From: Acinetobacter sp. 10FS3-1
Lineage (GTDB): Bacteria; Pseudomonadota; Gammaproteobacteria; Pseudomonadales; Moraxellaceae
Assembly: GCF_013343215.1 (NCBI RefSeq)
Contig: NZ_CP039143.1
Span: 62,001-126,000, forward strand
Length of the DNA stretch: 64,000 nt
Direction of reading: 5' to 3'
The translations under genes and the position numbers were made by a program. The notes below the pieces were generated by a model. The model was given only the letters and a program-made list of their open reading frames with translations, ran no database searches and was not told the origin of the DNA. Shown here one piece after another: positions 47,342 through 57,494 of the stretch (position 1 is the first letter of the stretch; each line of letters begins with the position of its first letter).

Positions 47342-47508
47342 TTGGATTCTCAAATGAAGTGCAACAGAGAACTATTAAACAATCTTACTCAGCCTAATCA
47401 TATTTCCGAATAAACAAAGCCATTTTTTTTATTTTTTAATATACAAAATTTACTTTAGCGTATCTATTTATAGCCAATATATTAAAAAAGATATCGAGTT
47501 AAATCATC

Positions 47509-48534
47509 ATGAGCCGAGCAACTAAGCCACTAATTGTGACAGTCATTGTAGTGATTGCAATTGCTACATTTATCTATTTTCAAGCTAAAAAACTAGATAC
47601 GAATCCTCAAGCAGTATCAAAAAATGACAAACCTGTTGTGATTGCATATCAAACAGGAATTGACCCAACTAAAATTGCACAGGCAAAAGGTGAATATGAA
47701 AAAGACAGTGGAAACGATATTCAGTGGAAAAAATTTGATACAGGAGCAGATGTTGTCAATGCTTTAGCATCTGGTGATGTCGATATTGGAAATATTGGTT
47801 CAAGTCCTGTAGCGGCTGCGGCAAGCCATGATTTACCTATAGAAGTATTTTTTGTAGCTGCGAAACTAGGTTCTTCAGAAGCATTAGTTGTAAATAATAA
47901 AGCAGGAATTCAATCACCAGCTGACTTAAAGGGCAAAACTATTGCCGTACCATTTGTTTCAACAGCACATTACAGCTTGTTATCAGCTTTGAAACATTGG
48001 AATATTGATGAATCAGAAGTCAAAATTATTAACTTACGTCCACCTGAAATTTCAGCAGCTTGGGAGCGTGGTGATATTGAGGCAGCCTATGTATGGGAGC
48101 CAGCATTAAGTAAATTACTTGCGTCGGGTAAATCTTTGGCAGATTCCAAACAAGTCGCTGATTGGGGTGCACCAACATATGATGTTTGGGTGGTACGTAA
48201 AGATTTTGCAGAGAAAAAACCTGAATTTTTAAAGTCTTTTGTACAGACATCATTAAATACGATTAATGAATATCAACAAGACCCTGAAGAATTTAAAAAT
48301 AATACAGAATATTTAGCACGAATTTCTGAGTTAACAGGCTCAAACGCAAAAGATATTCCATTACTTTTATCTGGCAATATTTACTTAGACAAAGAACAAC
48401 AACAGCAACTTTTTGTAGAGAAATTTGCTAAAAATATTCTAGATACCGCTGAGTTCTTAAAATCACAAGGCAAGGTAGACAAAGTTAAACAAAGTTATCA
48501 AACCAATGTTAACGCAAGCTTTTTAAAACCTTAA
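47509..48534 (+). CDS. tauA: Taurine ABC transporter, substrate-binding protein
   Basis: TauA captures taurine in the periplasm for TauBC. The 341-residue protein has an N-terminal hydrophobic signal or anchor (about residues 6-26), then the periplasmic-binding-protein fold with VIAYQTGIDPTKIAQAKGEYE, GDVDIGNIGSSPVAAAASH and YVWEPALSKLLASGK, all typical of TauA. No lipobox is present. It is first of four tightly spaced genes tauABCD. The ATG has only a GAG-type ribosome site. Sulfate-starvation control by a CysB-type regulator is expected from family knowledge, but no site was identified. Confidence 0.93.
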   Translation: MSRATKPLIVTVIVVIAIATFIYFQAKKLDTNPQAVSKNDKPVVIAYQTGIDPTKIAQAKGEYEKDSGNDIQWKKFDTGADVVNALASGDVDIGNIGSSPVAAAASHDLPIEVFFVAAKLGSSEALVVNNKAGIQSPADLKGKTIAVPFVSTAHYSLLSALKHWNIDESEVKIINLRPPEISAAWERGDIEAAYVWEPALSKLLASGKSLADSKQVADWGAPTYDVWVVRKDFAEKKPEFLKSFVQTSLNTINEYQQDPEEFKNNTEYLARISELTGSNAKDIPLLLSGNIYLDKEQQQQLFVEKFAKNILDTAEFLKSQGKVDKVKQSYQTNVNASFLKP

Positions 48535-48544
48535 GGAGCCAAAC

Positions 48545-49330
48545 ATGAGTGTACTTAAGGCAGAAAATATCAGCTTAAGTTATAACAACAGCACGACACC
48601 AATATTGGAAAATATTTATCTCAATATTCCCGAGTCCTCTCTTACTATAATTTTAGGTGAGTCAGGCTGTGGCAAAACTACATTATTGAATATCTTGGCA
48701 GGTTTTCAACAGGCAGATGATGGTGTAGTAAAAATTGATAATCAAGTGCTCACAGCTCCAAGTGATCAGCGAGCGGTTGTATTTCAGGAACATGCTTTAC
48801 TACCTTGGCTAAATGTCGCTGAAAATGTAGGCTTTTCTCTGAAGTTAAAAGGTTTAGCGACTAAAGAAATTGAACAGCATGTGAGTCAAATTTTAAAAAT
48901 AGTTGGGCTTTCACATGTGACAGAAGCCAATATCTGGCAGCTCTCAGGAGGGATGAAACAACGTGTTGGAATAGCAAGAGCTTTAATTAGCCATGCGCCT
49001 TTTATTTTACTTGATGAACCTTTTGCTGCTTTAGATGCATTTACACGTGAAAATATGCAACAACTAGTTTTAGATTTATGGATCCAACAAAACAAAGGTT
49101 TTTTCTTAATCACGCATGATATCGAAGAAGCACTATTGTTGAGTCATCAATTGGTATTGATGTCTGCACATCCTGGGAAAATTATTGAAATATTACATTT
49201 AAATTTCGCTCAACGTTATAGAGATGGTGAGTCGATCCGTTCAATTAAATCAGATTCGGATTTTATACTGTTACGTGAAAAGTTATTTGAGCAATTACGC
49301 CAACAGAAATTAGAATCTTTGGAGGTTTAA
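48545..49330 (+). CDS. tauB: Taurine ABC transporter, ATP-binding protein
   Basis: TauB powers taurine import. The 261-residue ATPase has Walker A GESGCGKTT, the Q-loop QEHALLPW, the signature LSGGM, Walker B FILLDEPF and the switch His in ITHDIEEAL. Length is standard. It begins ten bases after tauA (AAGGAG ribosome site) and its stop abuts the tauC start, so the operon is compact. Confidence 0.95.
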   Translation: MSVLKAENISLSYNNSTTPILENIYLNIPESSLTIILGESGCGKTTLLNILAGFQQADDGVVKIDNQVLTAPSDQRAVVFQEHALLPWLNVAENVGFSLKLKGLATKEIEQHVSQILKIVGLSHVTEANIWQLSGGMKQRVGIARALISHAPFILLDEPFAALDAFTRENMQQLVLDLWIQQNKGFFLITHDIEEALLLSHQLVLMSAHPGKIIEILHLNFAQRYRDGESIRSIKSDSDFILLREKLFEQLRQQKLESLEV

Positions 49331-50197
49331 ATGAGTTCAAATCAACCACGAACGGTACTGAAATTTAACCCCATTATTGCACCAAAACCGAACAGTAAAA
49401 CAGTGGCTAAACGTCTTCATATTTTTAAGCAATATGCAACCACAGTATTAAGTTTAGTAAGTGTACTTTCTGTTTTACTTGCTTGGTATGTGGTTACTGC
49501 ACTACATTTGATTCCCGAATTATTTTTGCCAAGTCCTGCTGCTGTTTGGCAAAAGTTTGTAGAAGTCAGCCAACAAGGCTTCATGAAAGCAACACTCTGG
49601 CAACATTTGGCAGAAAGTATTGGGCGTGTTTTTATTGCTCTTTTTGCTGCAATTGTCATTGGTATACCTGTGGGTTTATGGATGGGCTTAAACCGTTGGG
49701 TAAGAGCTGTACTTGATCCACTCATTGAATTGCTACGTCCAATCCCACCACTTGCGTATTTACCTTTATTGGTCATTTGGTTTGGTATTGGTGAAACGAC
49801 AAAAGTTTTACTTATTTTCTTTTCAATTCTTGCACCTGTGGTGATTAGTTCTACTTATGGCGTGTTAAGTCATCAAACCAACCGTGAGCGTGCAGCACTT
49901 TCCTTAGGTGCATCTAAACGTCAAGTTTTACAGTATGTGATTTTACCAACGGCACTACCTCACATTATTACAGGTATTCGTATTGGTTTAGGGGTAGGTT
50001 GGTCAACTTTGGTTGCAGCAGAGTTAGTAGCAGCTGATCGTGGTATTGGTTTTATGGTGCAGTCAGCCGCACAGTTTTTAATCACTGATGCGGTAATACT
50101 TGGCATTATTGTAATTGCACTAGTTGCAGTAAGTTTTGAATTATTTTTACGCTGGTTGCAAAAACAACTTGCACCTTGGTACGGACAACAGTTTTAA
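49331..50197 (+). CDS. tauC: Taurine ABC transporter, permease
   Basis: The 288-residue inner-membrane permease has about six helices and the EAA loop (ERAALSLGASKRQVLQYVILP) that contacts TauB. A longer than usual cytoplasmic N-terminus (about 35 residues) precedes the first helix. It starts on the base after tauB ends, which implies translational coupling, and is followed by tauD after 15 bases. Confidence 0.95.
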   Translation: MSSNQPRTVLKFNPIIAPKPNSKTVAKRLHIFKQYATTVLSLVSVLSVLLAWYVVTALHLIPELFLPSPAAVWQKFVEVSQQGFMKATLWQHLAESIGRVFIALFAAIVIGIPVGLWMGLNRWVRAVLDPLIELLRPIPPLAYLPLLVIWFGIGETTKVLLIFFSILAPVVISSTYGVLSHQTNRERAALSLGASKRQVLQYVILPTALPHIITGIRIGLGVGWSTLVAAELVAADRGIGFMVQSAAQFLITDAVILGIIVIALVAVSFELFLRWLQKQLAPWYGQQF

Positions 50198-50212
50198 AGT
50201 AGAAGATGAATC

Positions 50213-51058
50213 ATGAGCTTAAATATTGAAAAAATAAATCCAAATATTGGTGCAATTATTTCAGGAATTGATCTAAACCAAATTTCTGAGCATGAATTAC
50301 AACATCTTCATGATGCTCTACTTGAGCATCAAGTCTTGTTTTTTCGAAAACAAAACTTAAGTGCAGATTCGCAAGTTGCTTTGGCACATAGTTTTGGTCC
50401 ATTACATATACATCCAATTTTCCTATCGTTGCCACAAGCACCTGAAATTATTGTATTAGACAGCCATCAACAAGACTTAAAAGACAATGAGCTTTGGCAT
50501 ACAGATGTGACATTTAGCCATACACCCCCACTTGGCTGTGTGTTGCAAGCGATCAAACTTCCACAAACAGGTGGCGATACTTTTTGGGCAAGTGCAACAG
50601 CATCCTTTAAAGCTTTGCCTGAGGCATTAAAGCAAAAGCTTCGTGGTTTAACTGCTACACATGATATTCGTAAATCATTTCCTGTAGAACGCTACGGTAA
50701 TACACCTGAAAAATTAAAACAGCTTGAACTTAGCTTCCAAAAAAATCCGCCTGTTGTACATCCTGTCGTGTGTAGGCACCCAGTTACACAAGAAGAAGTG
50801 CTTTTTGTAAATGAAGGTTTTACGACACGTATTAATGGGTTATCACAGCAAGAAAGTGATGAGTTACTGATATATTTATTTGAGCATAGTGTAAAAGCGG
50901 ATTTTCATTTACGTTGGCAGTGGCAAGAAGGTGATGTTGCAATCTGGGATAACCGTTGCACACAGCATAAAGCACTGTTTGATTATGGCGATGCACACCG
51001 CATTATGCACCGAGCAACTATTATTGGTAGCGTACCTGCTTATAAACTCACAAGTTAA
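50213..51058 (+). CDS. tauD: Taurine dioxygenase
   Basis: TauD is a Fe(II)/2-oxoglutarate enzyme that oxidises taurine, releasing sulfite for sulfur assimilation and aminoacetaldehyde. The 281-residue protein has the iron ligands in ELWHTDVTF (His, Asp) and a distal His in DAHRIMHRATI, with the 2-oxoglutarate-binding Arg just after. VLFFRKQNLS near the start is typical. It is the last gene of tauABCD, and no obvious terminator follows beyond a weak GAGAGG hairpin. Confidence 0.95.
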   Translation: MSLNIEKINPNIGAIISGIDLNQISEHELQHLHDALLEHQVLFFRKQNLSADSQVALAHSFGPLHIHPIFLSLPQAPEIIVLDSHQQDLKDNELWHTDVTFSHTPPLGCVLQAIKLPQTGGDTFWASATASFKALPEALKQKLRGLTATHDIRKSFPVERYGNTPEKLKQLELSFQKNPPVVHPVVCRHPVTQEEVLFVNEGFTTRINGLSQQESDELLIYLFEHSVKADFHLRWQWQEGDVAIWDNRCTQHKALFDYGDAHRIMHRATIIGSVPAYKLTS

Positions 51059-51576
51059 TTCACTACAAACGTCATAAAATTTTTGTTGAAGTTAATTCAA
51101 AACCTCTCGACCTGAGAGGGTTTGTTTTTTAAGTTGAGATTTAAAAAAAATATGTAAAAGGTTAATTTTAAATTAAATTCTGAACAGCCACCAATCTCCT
51201 AGACAAATTTGGTCCATATATTAACGAGGTATGGCTCATGTTGAGCAGACCATTCGGTCGTTGAGTCAAGTCAAATCAAGATATCTTCTCAATTTACTCG
51301 GGCTTGGTGAGAAGAGGATCAATTATTTGTACGATAAAGTTTAGGTACAGGTTTACTCATTTACAAAATTAAATGCTGAATAAGCCCTAAAAACATTGGG
51401 CTGCACAACCAAGCTTATGAAAGTTAGGAAATTTAGTAATTTATGTTTATCCAATTCATTATAAGACTAAAGTTATAGAGTCTCTATTCCAACCGCAATT
51501 ATGTGGTGCGGATAGATTGATTTATATACATCTCTTAAGTTTCTAATAACGTATAAGATTTTAATAGATTGCAGAA
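51059..51576. other. Gap between tauD and the lactate operon, no intact gene
   Basis: About 500 bases hold no credible frame. A stretch near 51185-51330 has a different texture and short interrupted frames that look like the edge of a degraded insertion, but no family could be recognised. Confidence 0.4.
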
Positions 51577-51588
51577 TTGGTCATACCA
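51577..51588. promoter_or_regulatory. Putative LldR operator O1
   Basis: TTGGTCATACCA is a palindrome of the FadR/GntR type (TGGT-N-ACCA). An identical site lies 104 bases closer to lldP. LldR is encoded in the operon, so two-site looping is plausible (inference). Confidence 0.65.
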
Positions 51589-51680
51589 AATATTAAGTTA
51601 AGTTATCTTTCTTGTGTTTTTGGGTTACTATTACTAATATAATCGCTCTAAATGTCCATTTTATTCCTTAATTACCTAAA

Positions 51681-51692
51681 TTGGTCATACCA
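51681..51692. promoter_or_regulatory. Putative LldR operator O2
   Basis: This is the second identical TTGGTCATACCA site. It overlaps the region expected for the -35 element of a promoter whose -10 TATAAT is at 51707-51712, about 45 bases before the lldP ATG. Binding here would block RNA polymerase. Confidence 0.7.
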
Positions 51693-51754
51693 GTTTGATT
51701 TATAAGTATAATGAACTGTTCAATCTAGTAGTTAAGCATTTCAAGGAGTAGACA

Positions 51755-53419
51755 ATGCTTCAACAGTGGCAACAAATTTATGATCCCATGAGTAATATTT
51801 GGGTTTCGAGTGCTATTGCGCTAGTTCCAATTGTTTTCTTTTTTTTAGCGTTAGCTATTTTTCGCATGAAGGGTAGTGTAGCCGCGACAATTACTGTTTT
51901 TTTAGCCTTTCTGGTTTCATTATTTTTATATGAAATGCCAATCGAAATGGCATTGGCATCAATGGTATATGGCTTCTTCTACGGACTGTGGCCAATTGCA
52001 TGGATTATTATCGGTGCGGTTTTTATATATAAGATTTCAGTGAAAACAGGACAGTTTGAGGTTATTCGTTCCTCTATTCTATCAATTACAGAAGATCAAC
52101 GTCTGCAAATGTTATTAGTAGGATTTGCTTTTGGTACGTTTTTAGAAGGTGCAGCAGGTTTTGGTGCACCTGTGGCAATTACTGCGGCATTATTGGTAGG
52201 ACTCGGTTTTAAGCCTTTGTATGCGGCTGGGCTATGTCTGATAGTAAACACTGCACCTGTTGCTTTCGGTGCAATGGGAATTCCGATCATTGTGGCTGGG
52301 CAGGTTTCAGGTGTTGATACCATGGAGATCAGTCAAATGGTGGGTCGTCAGTTACCCTTTATGGTGCCAATTGTATTGATATGGATCATGGCAATCATGG
52401 ATGGTTGGCGTGGAGTTAAAGAAACTTGGCCTGCTATTTTAGTTGCAAGCTTATCTTTTGGTTTAGCACAATATTTAACATCAAATTTTGTTGGGCCTGA
52501 GTTACCCGATATTACTGCTGCAATTGCATCATTGATCAGTTTAACTATATTACTTAAGTATTGGAAACCAAAACATATTTTTCGTTTTCAGGATAAAGAT
52601 ATACGGGTAGATGAAACTATTATCGAGCAAGCTCGTAAGCAATATAGTGTGGGACAGATAGCCAAAGCTTGGTCTCCATTTTTGATACTTACAGCAATGG
52701 TGACGGTCTGGAGCATCAAACCTTTTAAAGATTTATTTATTAAAGATGGTGCCCTAAGTGATTTTGTAATTTCAATTAAAGTGCCGTATCTGCATCAATT
52801 GATTCAAAAGCTGCCGCCTGTTGTGCCTGAAATTAAAGATTATGATGCGATTTATAAATTCGATTGGTTATCGGCAACGGGTACAGCAATTATGTTGGCG
52901 GCATTACTCACGATTATTTATTTAAAAATGAAACCTAAAGCGGCAATTTCGACATTCTTTGAAACAGTGAATGAACTGAAAACACCAATTTATTCGATTG
53001 GTATGGTGCTAGCTTTTGCGTTCATTGCAAACTATTCAGGTCTGTCAGCGACACTGGCTTTGGCACTGGCACATACGGGTCAAGCTTTCACCTTTTTCTC
53101 ACCATTCTTGGGTTGGGTCGGAGTGTTTCTTACAGGTTCAGATACTTCAGCTAATGCATTGTTCTCAGCGTTACAAGCAACTACAGCACAGCAAATCGGC
53201 GTGCCTGAAGTTTTATTAGTTGCTGCCAATACCAGTGGTGGAGTAACAGGTAAGATGATTTCCCCTCAATCGATTGCAATTGCTTGTGCGGCAGTGGGTT
53301 TGGTTGGTAAAGAATCTGATTTATTCAGATTTACAGTAAAGCACAGCATTATCTTTACGATCATGATTGGTATTATTGTGACCTTACAAGCTTATATTTT
53401 CCCGTGGATGATTCCGTAA
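51755..53419 (+). CDS. lldP: L-lactate permease
   Basis: LldP imports L-lactate and related 2-hydroxy acids by proton symport. The 554-residue protein has 12-14 membrane helices and LctP-family blocks such as [33 protein letters not shown] and [26 protein letters not shown] before the ATG fixes the start. It is first of lldP-lldR-lldD-dld, the lactate-use operon of Acinetobacter and relatives, with two operator palindromes upstream. Confidence 0.96.
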   Translation: MLQQWQQIYDPMSNIWVSSAIALVPIVFFFLALAIFRMKGSVAATITVFLAFLVSLFLYEMPIEMALASMVYGFFYGLWPIAWIIIGAVFIYKISVKTGQFEVIRSSILSITEDQRLQMLLVGFAFGTFLEGAAGFGAPVAITAALLVGLGFKPLYAAGLCLIVNTAPVAFGAMGIPIIVAGQVSGVDTMEISQMVGRQLPFMVPIVLIWIMAIMDGWRGVKETWPAILVASLSFGLAQYLTSNFVGPELPDITAAIASLISLTILLKYWKPKHIFRFQDKDIRVDETIIEQARKQYSVGQIAKAWSPFLILTAMVTVWSIKPFKDLFIKDGALSDFVISIKVPYLHQLIQKLPPVVPEIKDYDAIYKFDWLSATGTAIMLAALLTIIYLKMKPKAAISTFFETVNELKTPIYSIGMVLAFAFIANYSGLSATLALALAHTGQAFTFFSPFLGWVGVFLTGSDTSANALFSALQATTAQQIGVPEVLLVAANTSGGVTGKMISPQSIAIACAAVGLVGKESDLFRFTVKHSIIFTIMIGIIVTLQAYIFPWMIP

Positions 53420-53436
53420 ACGGGTCAAGGAAAAGA

Positions 53437-54180
53437 ATGAAAGTCTCTGACAAAGTAGTACAGCGTTTACGTCTATTGATTGAAAAAAATAATGTGCAAA
53501 TCGGAGAGCGATTGCCTGCTGAACGCCAACTCTGTGAACAGTTGGGTGTGTCTCGTAGCTCTTTACGTGAGGCGATTCAACAGCTGATTGCCGCAGGAAT
53601 TATTCAGAGCAAAGCGGGTGCAGGTACCTATTTAAAGCAGTTGCCTGCACATTGGTCACAGCATCAAATCGTTGAGCCATTATCCGGTTTGATGGATCAA
53701 GATCCTGAATATCGTTTTGATGTACAAGAAGCTCGTATGGTGCTTGAAGGTGGTACAGCATGGTATGCGGCACAACGTGCTACCCCCAGTGATTTGATCA
53801 ATATTCGTCAGTGTTTTGAGCAGATTAGCCATTTTCAGGCTTTAGGTGATGATGCTCATGCAGCAATAGCGGATGCAAAGTTTCATCTGGCGATTGCAGA
53901 AGCATCCCACAATCTAGTGTTGATCCAAATGATGCGTAGTTTGTTTGATTTATTACAAGACAATGTGATGTTGGGGCGACGTAAAGTTTACACCACACCA
54001 CAACATTTTGAACAATTGTATGACCAACACTTTGAGGTGATGGACGCAATTGAACGTCAAGACTCAAAGGCTGCTCGTAAGGCAGCTTGTGGGCATATTG
54101 AATTTGTTGTTCAACGCGTACGTATGATCGATGAGGAAGAAGCACGTCGTCAACGTTCGAGTCGATTAAATAGGACATAA
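53437..54180 (+). CDS. lldR: Lactate-responsive GntR/FadR-family regulator
   Basis: LldR represses the operon until lactate binds. The 247-residue protein has an N-terminal winged helix (ERLPAERQLCEQLGVSRSSLREAIQQL) and a helical FCD effector domain with metal-binding His residues (DAKFHLAIAEASHN, CGHIEF). The frame begins 11 codons earlier within lldP, but AAGGAAA six bases before the ATG at 53437 decides the start. It lies between lldP and lldD as usual. Confidence 0.95.
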   Translation: MKVSDKVVQRLRLLIEKNNVQIGERLPAERQLCEQLGVSRSSLREAIQQLIAAGIIQSKAGAGTYLKQLPAHWSQHQIVEPLSGLMDQDPEYRFDVQEARMVLEGGTAWYAAQRATPSDLINIRQCFEQISHFQALGDDAHAAIADAKFHLAIAEASHNLVLIQMMRSLFDLLQDNVMLGRRKVYTTPQHFEQLYDQHFEVMDAIERQDSKAARKAACGHIEFVVQRVRMIDEEEARRQRSSRLNRT

Positions 54181-54183
54181 ATT

Positions 54184-55338
54184 ATGATTATTTCTTCTGC
54201 AAATGACTATCGTGAAGCTGCGAAACGTCGTTTACCACCATTTTTATTTGAATATATTGATGGTGGTGCCTATGCGGAATATACCTTAAAGCGTAATGTG
54301 GAGGATTTATCAAAAATCGCTTTACGTCAACGTGTGTTAAAGAACATGTCTGAGCTGAGCTTAGAAACGCAATTGTTTGGTGAGAATTTGGCATTGCCAG
54401 TGGCATTGTCACCTGTAGGCTTAACAGGTATGTATGCACGTCGCGGTGAAGTTCAAGCCGCTGTTGCCGCAGATAAAAAGGGCATTCCCTTTACCTTATC
54501 AACAGTTTCAGTTTGTCCGATTGAAGAAGTGGCACCTGCGATTCAACGTCCAATGTGGTTTCAACTGTATGTACTACGTGACCGTGGATTTATGAAAAAT
54601 GCCTTGGAACGTGCTAAAGCAGCAGGCTGTTCTACCTTAGTATTCACAGTAGATATGCCCGTTCCAGGTGCGCGTTACCGTGATGCACATTCAGGGATGA
54701 GTGGTAAAAATGCTGCAATGCGCCGTTACATGCAATCATGTATGCATCCACACTGGGCTTGGAATGTCGGTTTATTAGGGCGTCCACATGATTTAGGTAA
54801 CATTTCAAAATATCTAGGTAAGCCGACAGGTCTTGAAGATTATATCGGTTGGCTGGGCAATAACTTCGACCCTTCAATTTCTTGGAAAGATCTTGAGTGG
54901 ATTCGTGATTATTGGGAGGGTCCTATGGTTATTAAAGGAATTTTAGATCCTGAAGATGCTAAGGATGCAGTACGTTTTGGAGCAGATGGAATTGTGGTCT
55001 CCAATCACGGTGGTCGCCAGCTTGACGGTGTGTTGTCTTCTGTTCGTGCACTTCCTTCAATTGCAAGTGCGGTTAAAGGTGACATTAAAATTTTAGCAGA
55101 TTCAGGAATTCGTAACGGTCTTGATGTAGTACGTATGTTGGCTATGGGTGCAGATATTTGCATGCTTGGTCGTGCATTTGTATACGCACTTGGTGCTGCC
55201 GGCGGTGCTGGGGTAAGTAATTTACTAGATTTGATTGAGAAAGAAATGCGTGTAGCAATGACATTGACTGGTGCAAGAACCATTGCAGATATTACATCGG
55301 ATTGCTTGGTTAAGTTAGAAAAAGAGCAAGCAATTTAA
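54184..55338 (+). CDS. lldD: L-lactate dehydrogenase (FMN, quinone-dependent)
   Basis: LldD oxidises L-lactate to pyruvate at the inner membrane and passes electrons to quinone. The 384-residue protein has the FMN hydroxyacid dehydrogenase pattern: [11 protein letters not shown] near the start, [18 protein letters not shown], the active-site [10 protein letters not shown] with the catalytic His and Arg, and a late [12 protein letters not shown]. It starts three bases after lldR, so the genes are tightly coupled. Confidence 0.97.
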   Translation: MIISSANDYREAAKRRLPPFLFEYIDGGAYAEYTLKRNVEDLSKIALRQRVLKNMSELSLETQLFGENLALPVALSPVGLTGMYARRGEVQAAVAADKKGIPFTLSTVSVCPIEEVAPAIQRPMWFQLYVLRDRGFMKNALERAKAAGCSTLVFTVDMPVPGARYRDAHSGMSGKNAAMRRYMQSCMHPHWAWNVGLLGRPHDLGNISKYLGKPTGLEDYIGWLGNNFDPSISWKDLEWIRDYWEGPMVIKGILDPEDAKDAVRFGADGIVVSNHGGRQLDGVLSSVRALPSIASAVKGDIKILADSGIRNGLDVVRMLAMGADICMLGRAFVYALGAAGGAGVSNLLDLIEKEMRVAMTLTGARTIADITSDCLVKLEKEQAI

Positions 55339-55544
55339 TTACCCACTTTAGTAAATTCCTGCCAAACTTCCTTGGAAAAAAGAGATTCTTATCCGAATAA
55401 TTTAGGTGAAAAGCTTCCTTTTAAAAAGGAGGCCTTAATAGTTTAGAAAGAATCTCGCCCAATCGTCACTTGAGCTGAATTTTAAAAGATACCTAGGTGA
55501 GAAAATTAAATTATTTGGGCATTTATAAAATAGAAGACTTAAAA

Positions 55545-57245
55545 ATGATAAACATTCAATCCTCTTCTCAACAAACAATTCAAAAACTGATTGATGTTGT
55601 TGGTAAAAAAAATGTAATGACTTGCGAGAAAGATACTCGTTTGTATCGCCAAGGTCGCCGTTACGGTGCAGGGAATGTCTTAGCTGTCGTTATTCCTGGG
55701 ACATTGGTAGAACAATGGAAAGTACTAAAAATAGCGGTTGACGATGGTTGTATCGTAATCATGCAAGCTGCGAATACAGGACTTACGGGTGGCTCAACCC
55801 CATTCGGCGATGATTACGACCGTCCAGTATTATTGATGAGTACTCGTCGTCTAAGTGGTATTCAAGTAATCAATGAAGGTAAGCAAGTCATTTGTTTACC
55901 AGGTGCGACTTTGGATCGTTTAGAAAAAGAATTAGCAGTTTTTAATCGTGAACCTCATTCAGTCATTGGTTCATCTTGTATCGGCGCTTCAGTCTTAGGA
56001 GGCGTGTGTAATAACTCTGGTGGAGCATTGGTGCGTCGTGGACCTGCTTACACAGAACTTGCATTATATGCAAGGGTGAATGATCAAGGCTCGCTTGAAT
56101 TAGTCAATCATTTAGGTGTTAATCTGGGGCATTCCCCTGAGGAAATCTTATCGAATTTGGAACAACGAAAATATCAAATTACCGACATCGAAAATGAGAG
56201 TCAGTGCTATGCATCAGACCATCGTTATATTAAAGATGTGGCAAAAATTGATGAAAACACACCGGCACGTTTTAATGCTGATCCATCTCGTTTATTTGAA
56301 GCATCTGGTTCAGCGGGTAAAGTCTGTGTGTTTGCGGTACGTTTAGATACGTTTGAGAGAATTTCAAGTCAAGTGTTTTATGTGGGGAGTAATCGCCAAG
56401 AAGATTTAACCGAAATCCGTCGTTTTTTACTGAAAGATTTACCGCGTATCCCTATTGCTGGTGAGTATATTCATCGTGTTGCTTATGACATTGGTGCTGA
56501 ATATGGTAAGGATACTTTTATGTTTATCGAGAAATTCGGTACAGCCAAAGTGCCTGCTGCATTTGCAATGAAAGATAAAATAGATGCTTATCTTGAAAAA
56601 CTTAAAATACGTGGTCTTTCTGATAAATTTTTGCAGTTGCTGACAAAGTTTCTACCCTCGCACTTGCCGAAGCGTATGAATGCATTTCGAAATTTATATG
56701 AACATCATTTGATACTACGTATTGAAGATCAAGATGTGGCTGCGGTAGAGGCATTTTTAGAAAGCTACTTTGATCATCACGAAACTGGTGATTATTTCCT
56801 TTGTGATGAAGATGAAGGGCGAAAAGCATTTTTACATCGTTTTGCGGTCGCAGGTGCTGCAATTCGTTATCGAGATACGCATCGATCAGAAGTCGAAGAT
56901 ATTGTTGCATTAGATATCGCACTTCGCCGGAATGATCGTGAATGGGTAGAAACCTTACCTAAAGAAATGGATGAGCAGATTTTACATAAATTGTATTACG
57001 GACATTTTTTATGTCATGTATTCCATCAAGATTACATTGTTAAAAAAAATGTTGATCCTTTAGCTATGGAACATGCAATGTGGCGTTTATTAGATAATCG
57101 TGGGGCTGAGTATCCAGCAGAGCATAATGTTGGACATTTATATGTAGCTAAGCCTGCATTGAAAAATCATTATAAAAAACTTGATCCAACAAATACTTTT
57201 AATGTCGGAATTGGGCAGACATCTAAGCTTAAATATTGGAAGTAA
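55545..57245 (+). CDS. dld: D-lactate dehydrogenase (FAD, quinone-dependent)
   Basis: Dld oxidises D-lactate to pyruvate at the membrane surface. The 566-residue protein closely follows E. coli Dld across its length: MQAANTGLTGGSTP for FAD binding, REPHSVIGSSCIGASVLGG, NNSGGALVRRGPAYTE, and the tail YPAEHNVGHLY. A frame extension back to a GTG at 55497 adds 16 residues with no match in the family, so the ATG at 55545 is preferred. It lies about 200 bases after lldD, perhaps with a separate ribosome entry. Confidence 0.94.
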   Translation: MINIQSSSQQTIQKLIDVVGKKNVMTCEKDTRLYRQGRRYGAGNVLAVVIPGTLVEQWKVLKIAVDDGCIVIMQAANTGLTGGSTPFGDDYDRPVLLMSTRRLSGIQVINEGKQVICLPGATLDRLEKELAVFNREPHSVIGSSCIGASVLGGVCNNSGGALVRRGPAYTELALYARVNDQGSLELVNHLGVNLGHSPEEILSNLEQRKYQITDIENESQCYASDHRYIKDVAKIDENTPARFNADPSRLFEASGSAGKVCVFAVRLDTFERISSQVFYVGSNRQEDLTEIRRFLLKDLPRIPIAGEYIHRVAYDIGAEYGKDTFMFIEKFGTAKVPAAFAMKDKIDAYLEKLKIRGLSDKFLQLLTKFLPSHLPKRMNAFRNLYEHHLILRIEDQDVAAVEAFLESYFDHHETGDYFLCDEDEGRKAFLHRFAVAGAAIRYRDTHRSEVEDIVALDIALRRNDREWVETLPKEMDEQILHKLYYGHFLCHVFHQDYIVKKNVDPLAMEHAMWRLLDNRGAEYPAEHNVGHLYVAKPALKNHYKKLDPTNTFNVGIGQTSKLKYWK

Positions 57246-57360
57246 TAGGAATGATTTTTAATGCAAAGCATATTGTTAGTAAATAATCCAAGATAATGGT
57301 ATCTAAGATATATAGCCGTGAACCAATTTTAAGCCAATGATTTCTTAATCTGAATGTTTA

Positions 57361-57373
57361 TGCAACAAAGCCA
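57361..57373. mobile_element. Insertion-sequence end matching the left edge of the island
   Basis: ATGCAACAAAGCC is the exact reverse complement of the terminus at 37872-37884, facing outward on the other side. No transposase frame could be recognised in the 115 bases before it. Confidence 0.55.
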
Positions 57374-57448
57374 TTCAAACTTAATAGGATATTGATTGTG
57401 GAAACCGAGAGTTATCTACTGGGTTAGATGTTCTGAATCTTTAGAAAG

Positions 57449-57480
57449 AAAGCCAATTATCTCGGAAGATAATTGGCTTG
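57449..57480. terminator. Inverted repeat between dld and the DnaC-like gene
   Basis: AAGCCAATTATCT and AGATAATTGGCTT form a 13-base perfect stem with a CGGA loop, 15 bases past the stop of the minus-strand DnaC-like gene. It is followed by only a short T-poor stretch, so termination efficiency is uncertain. Confidence 0.6.
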
Positions 57481-57494
57481 AGTAAAGAGTTTGG

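Noticed and set aside
47509..51058. Assignment of the ABC operon to alkanesulfonates (ssu)
   Set aside because: The fourth gene is a TauD-type 2-oxoglutarate dioxygenase and not an SsuD flavin monooxygenase, so taurine is the better call.
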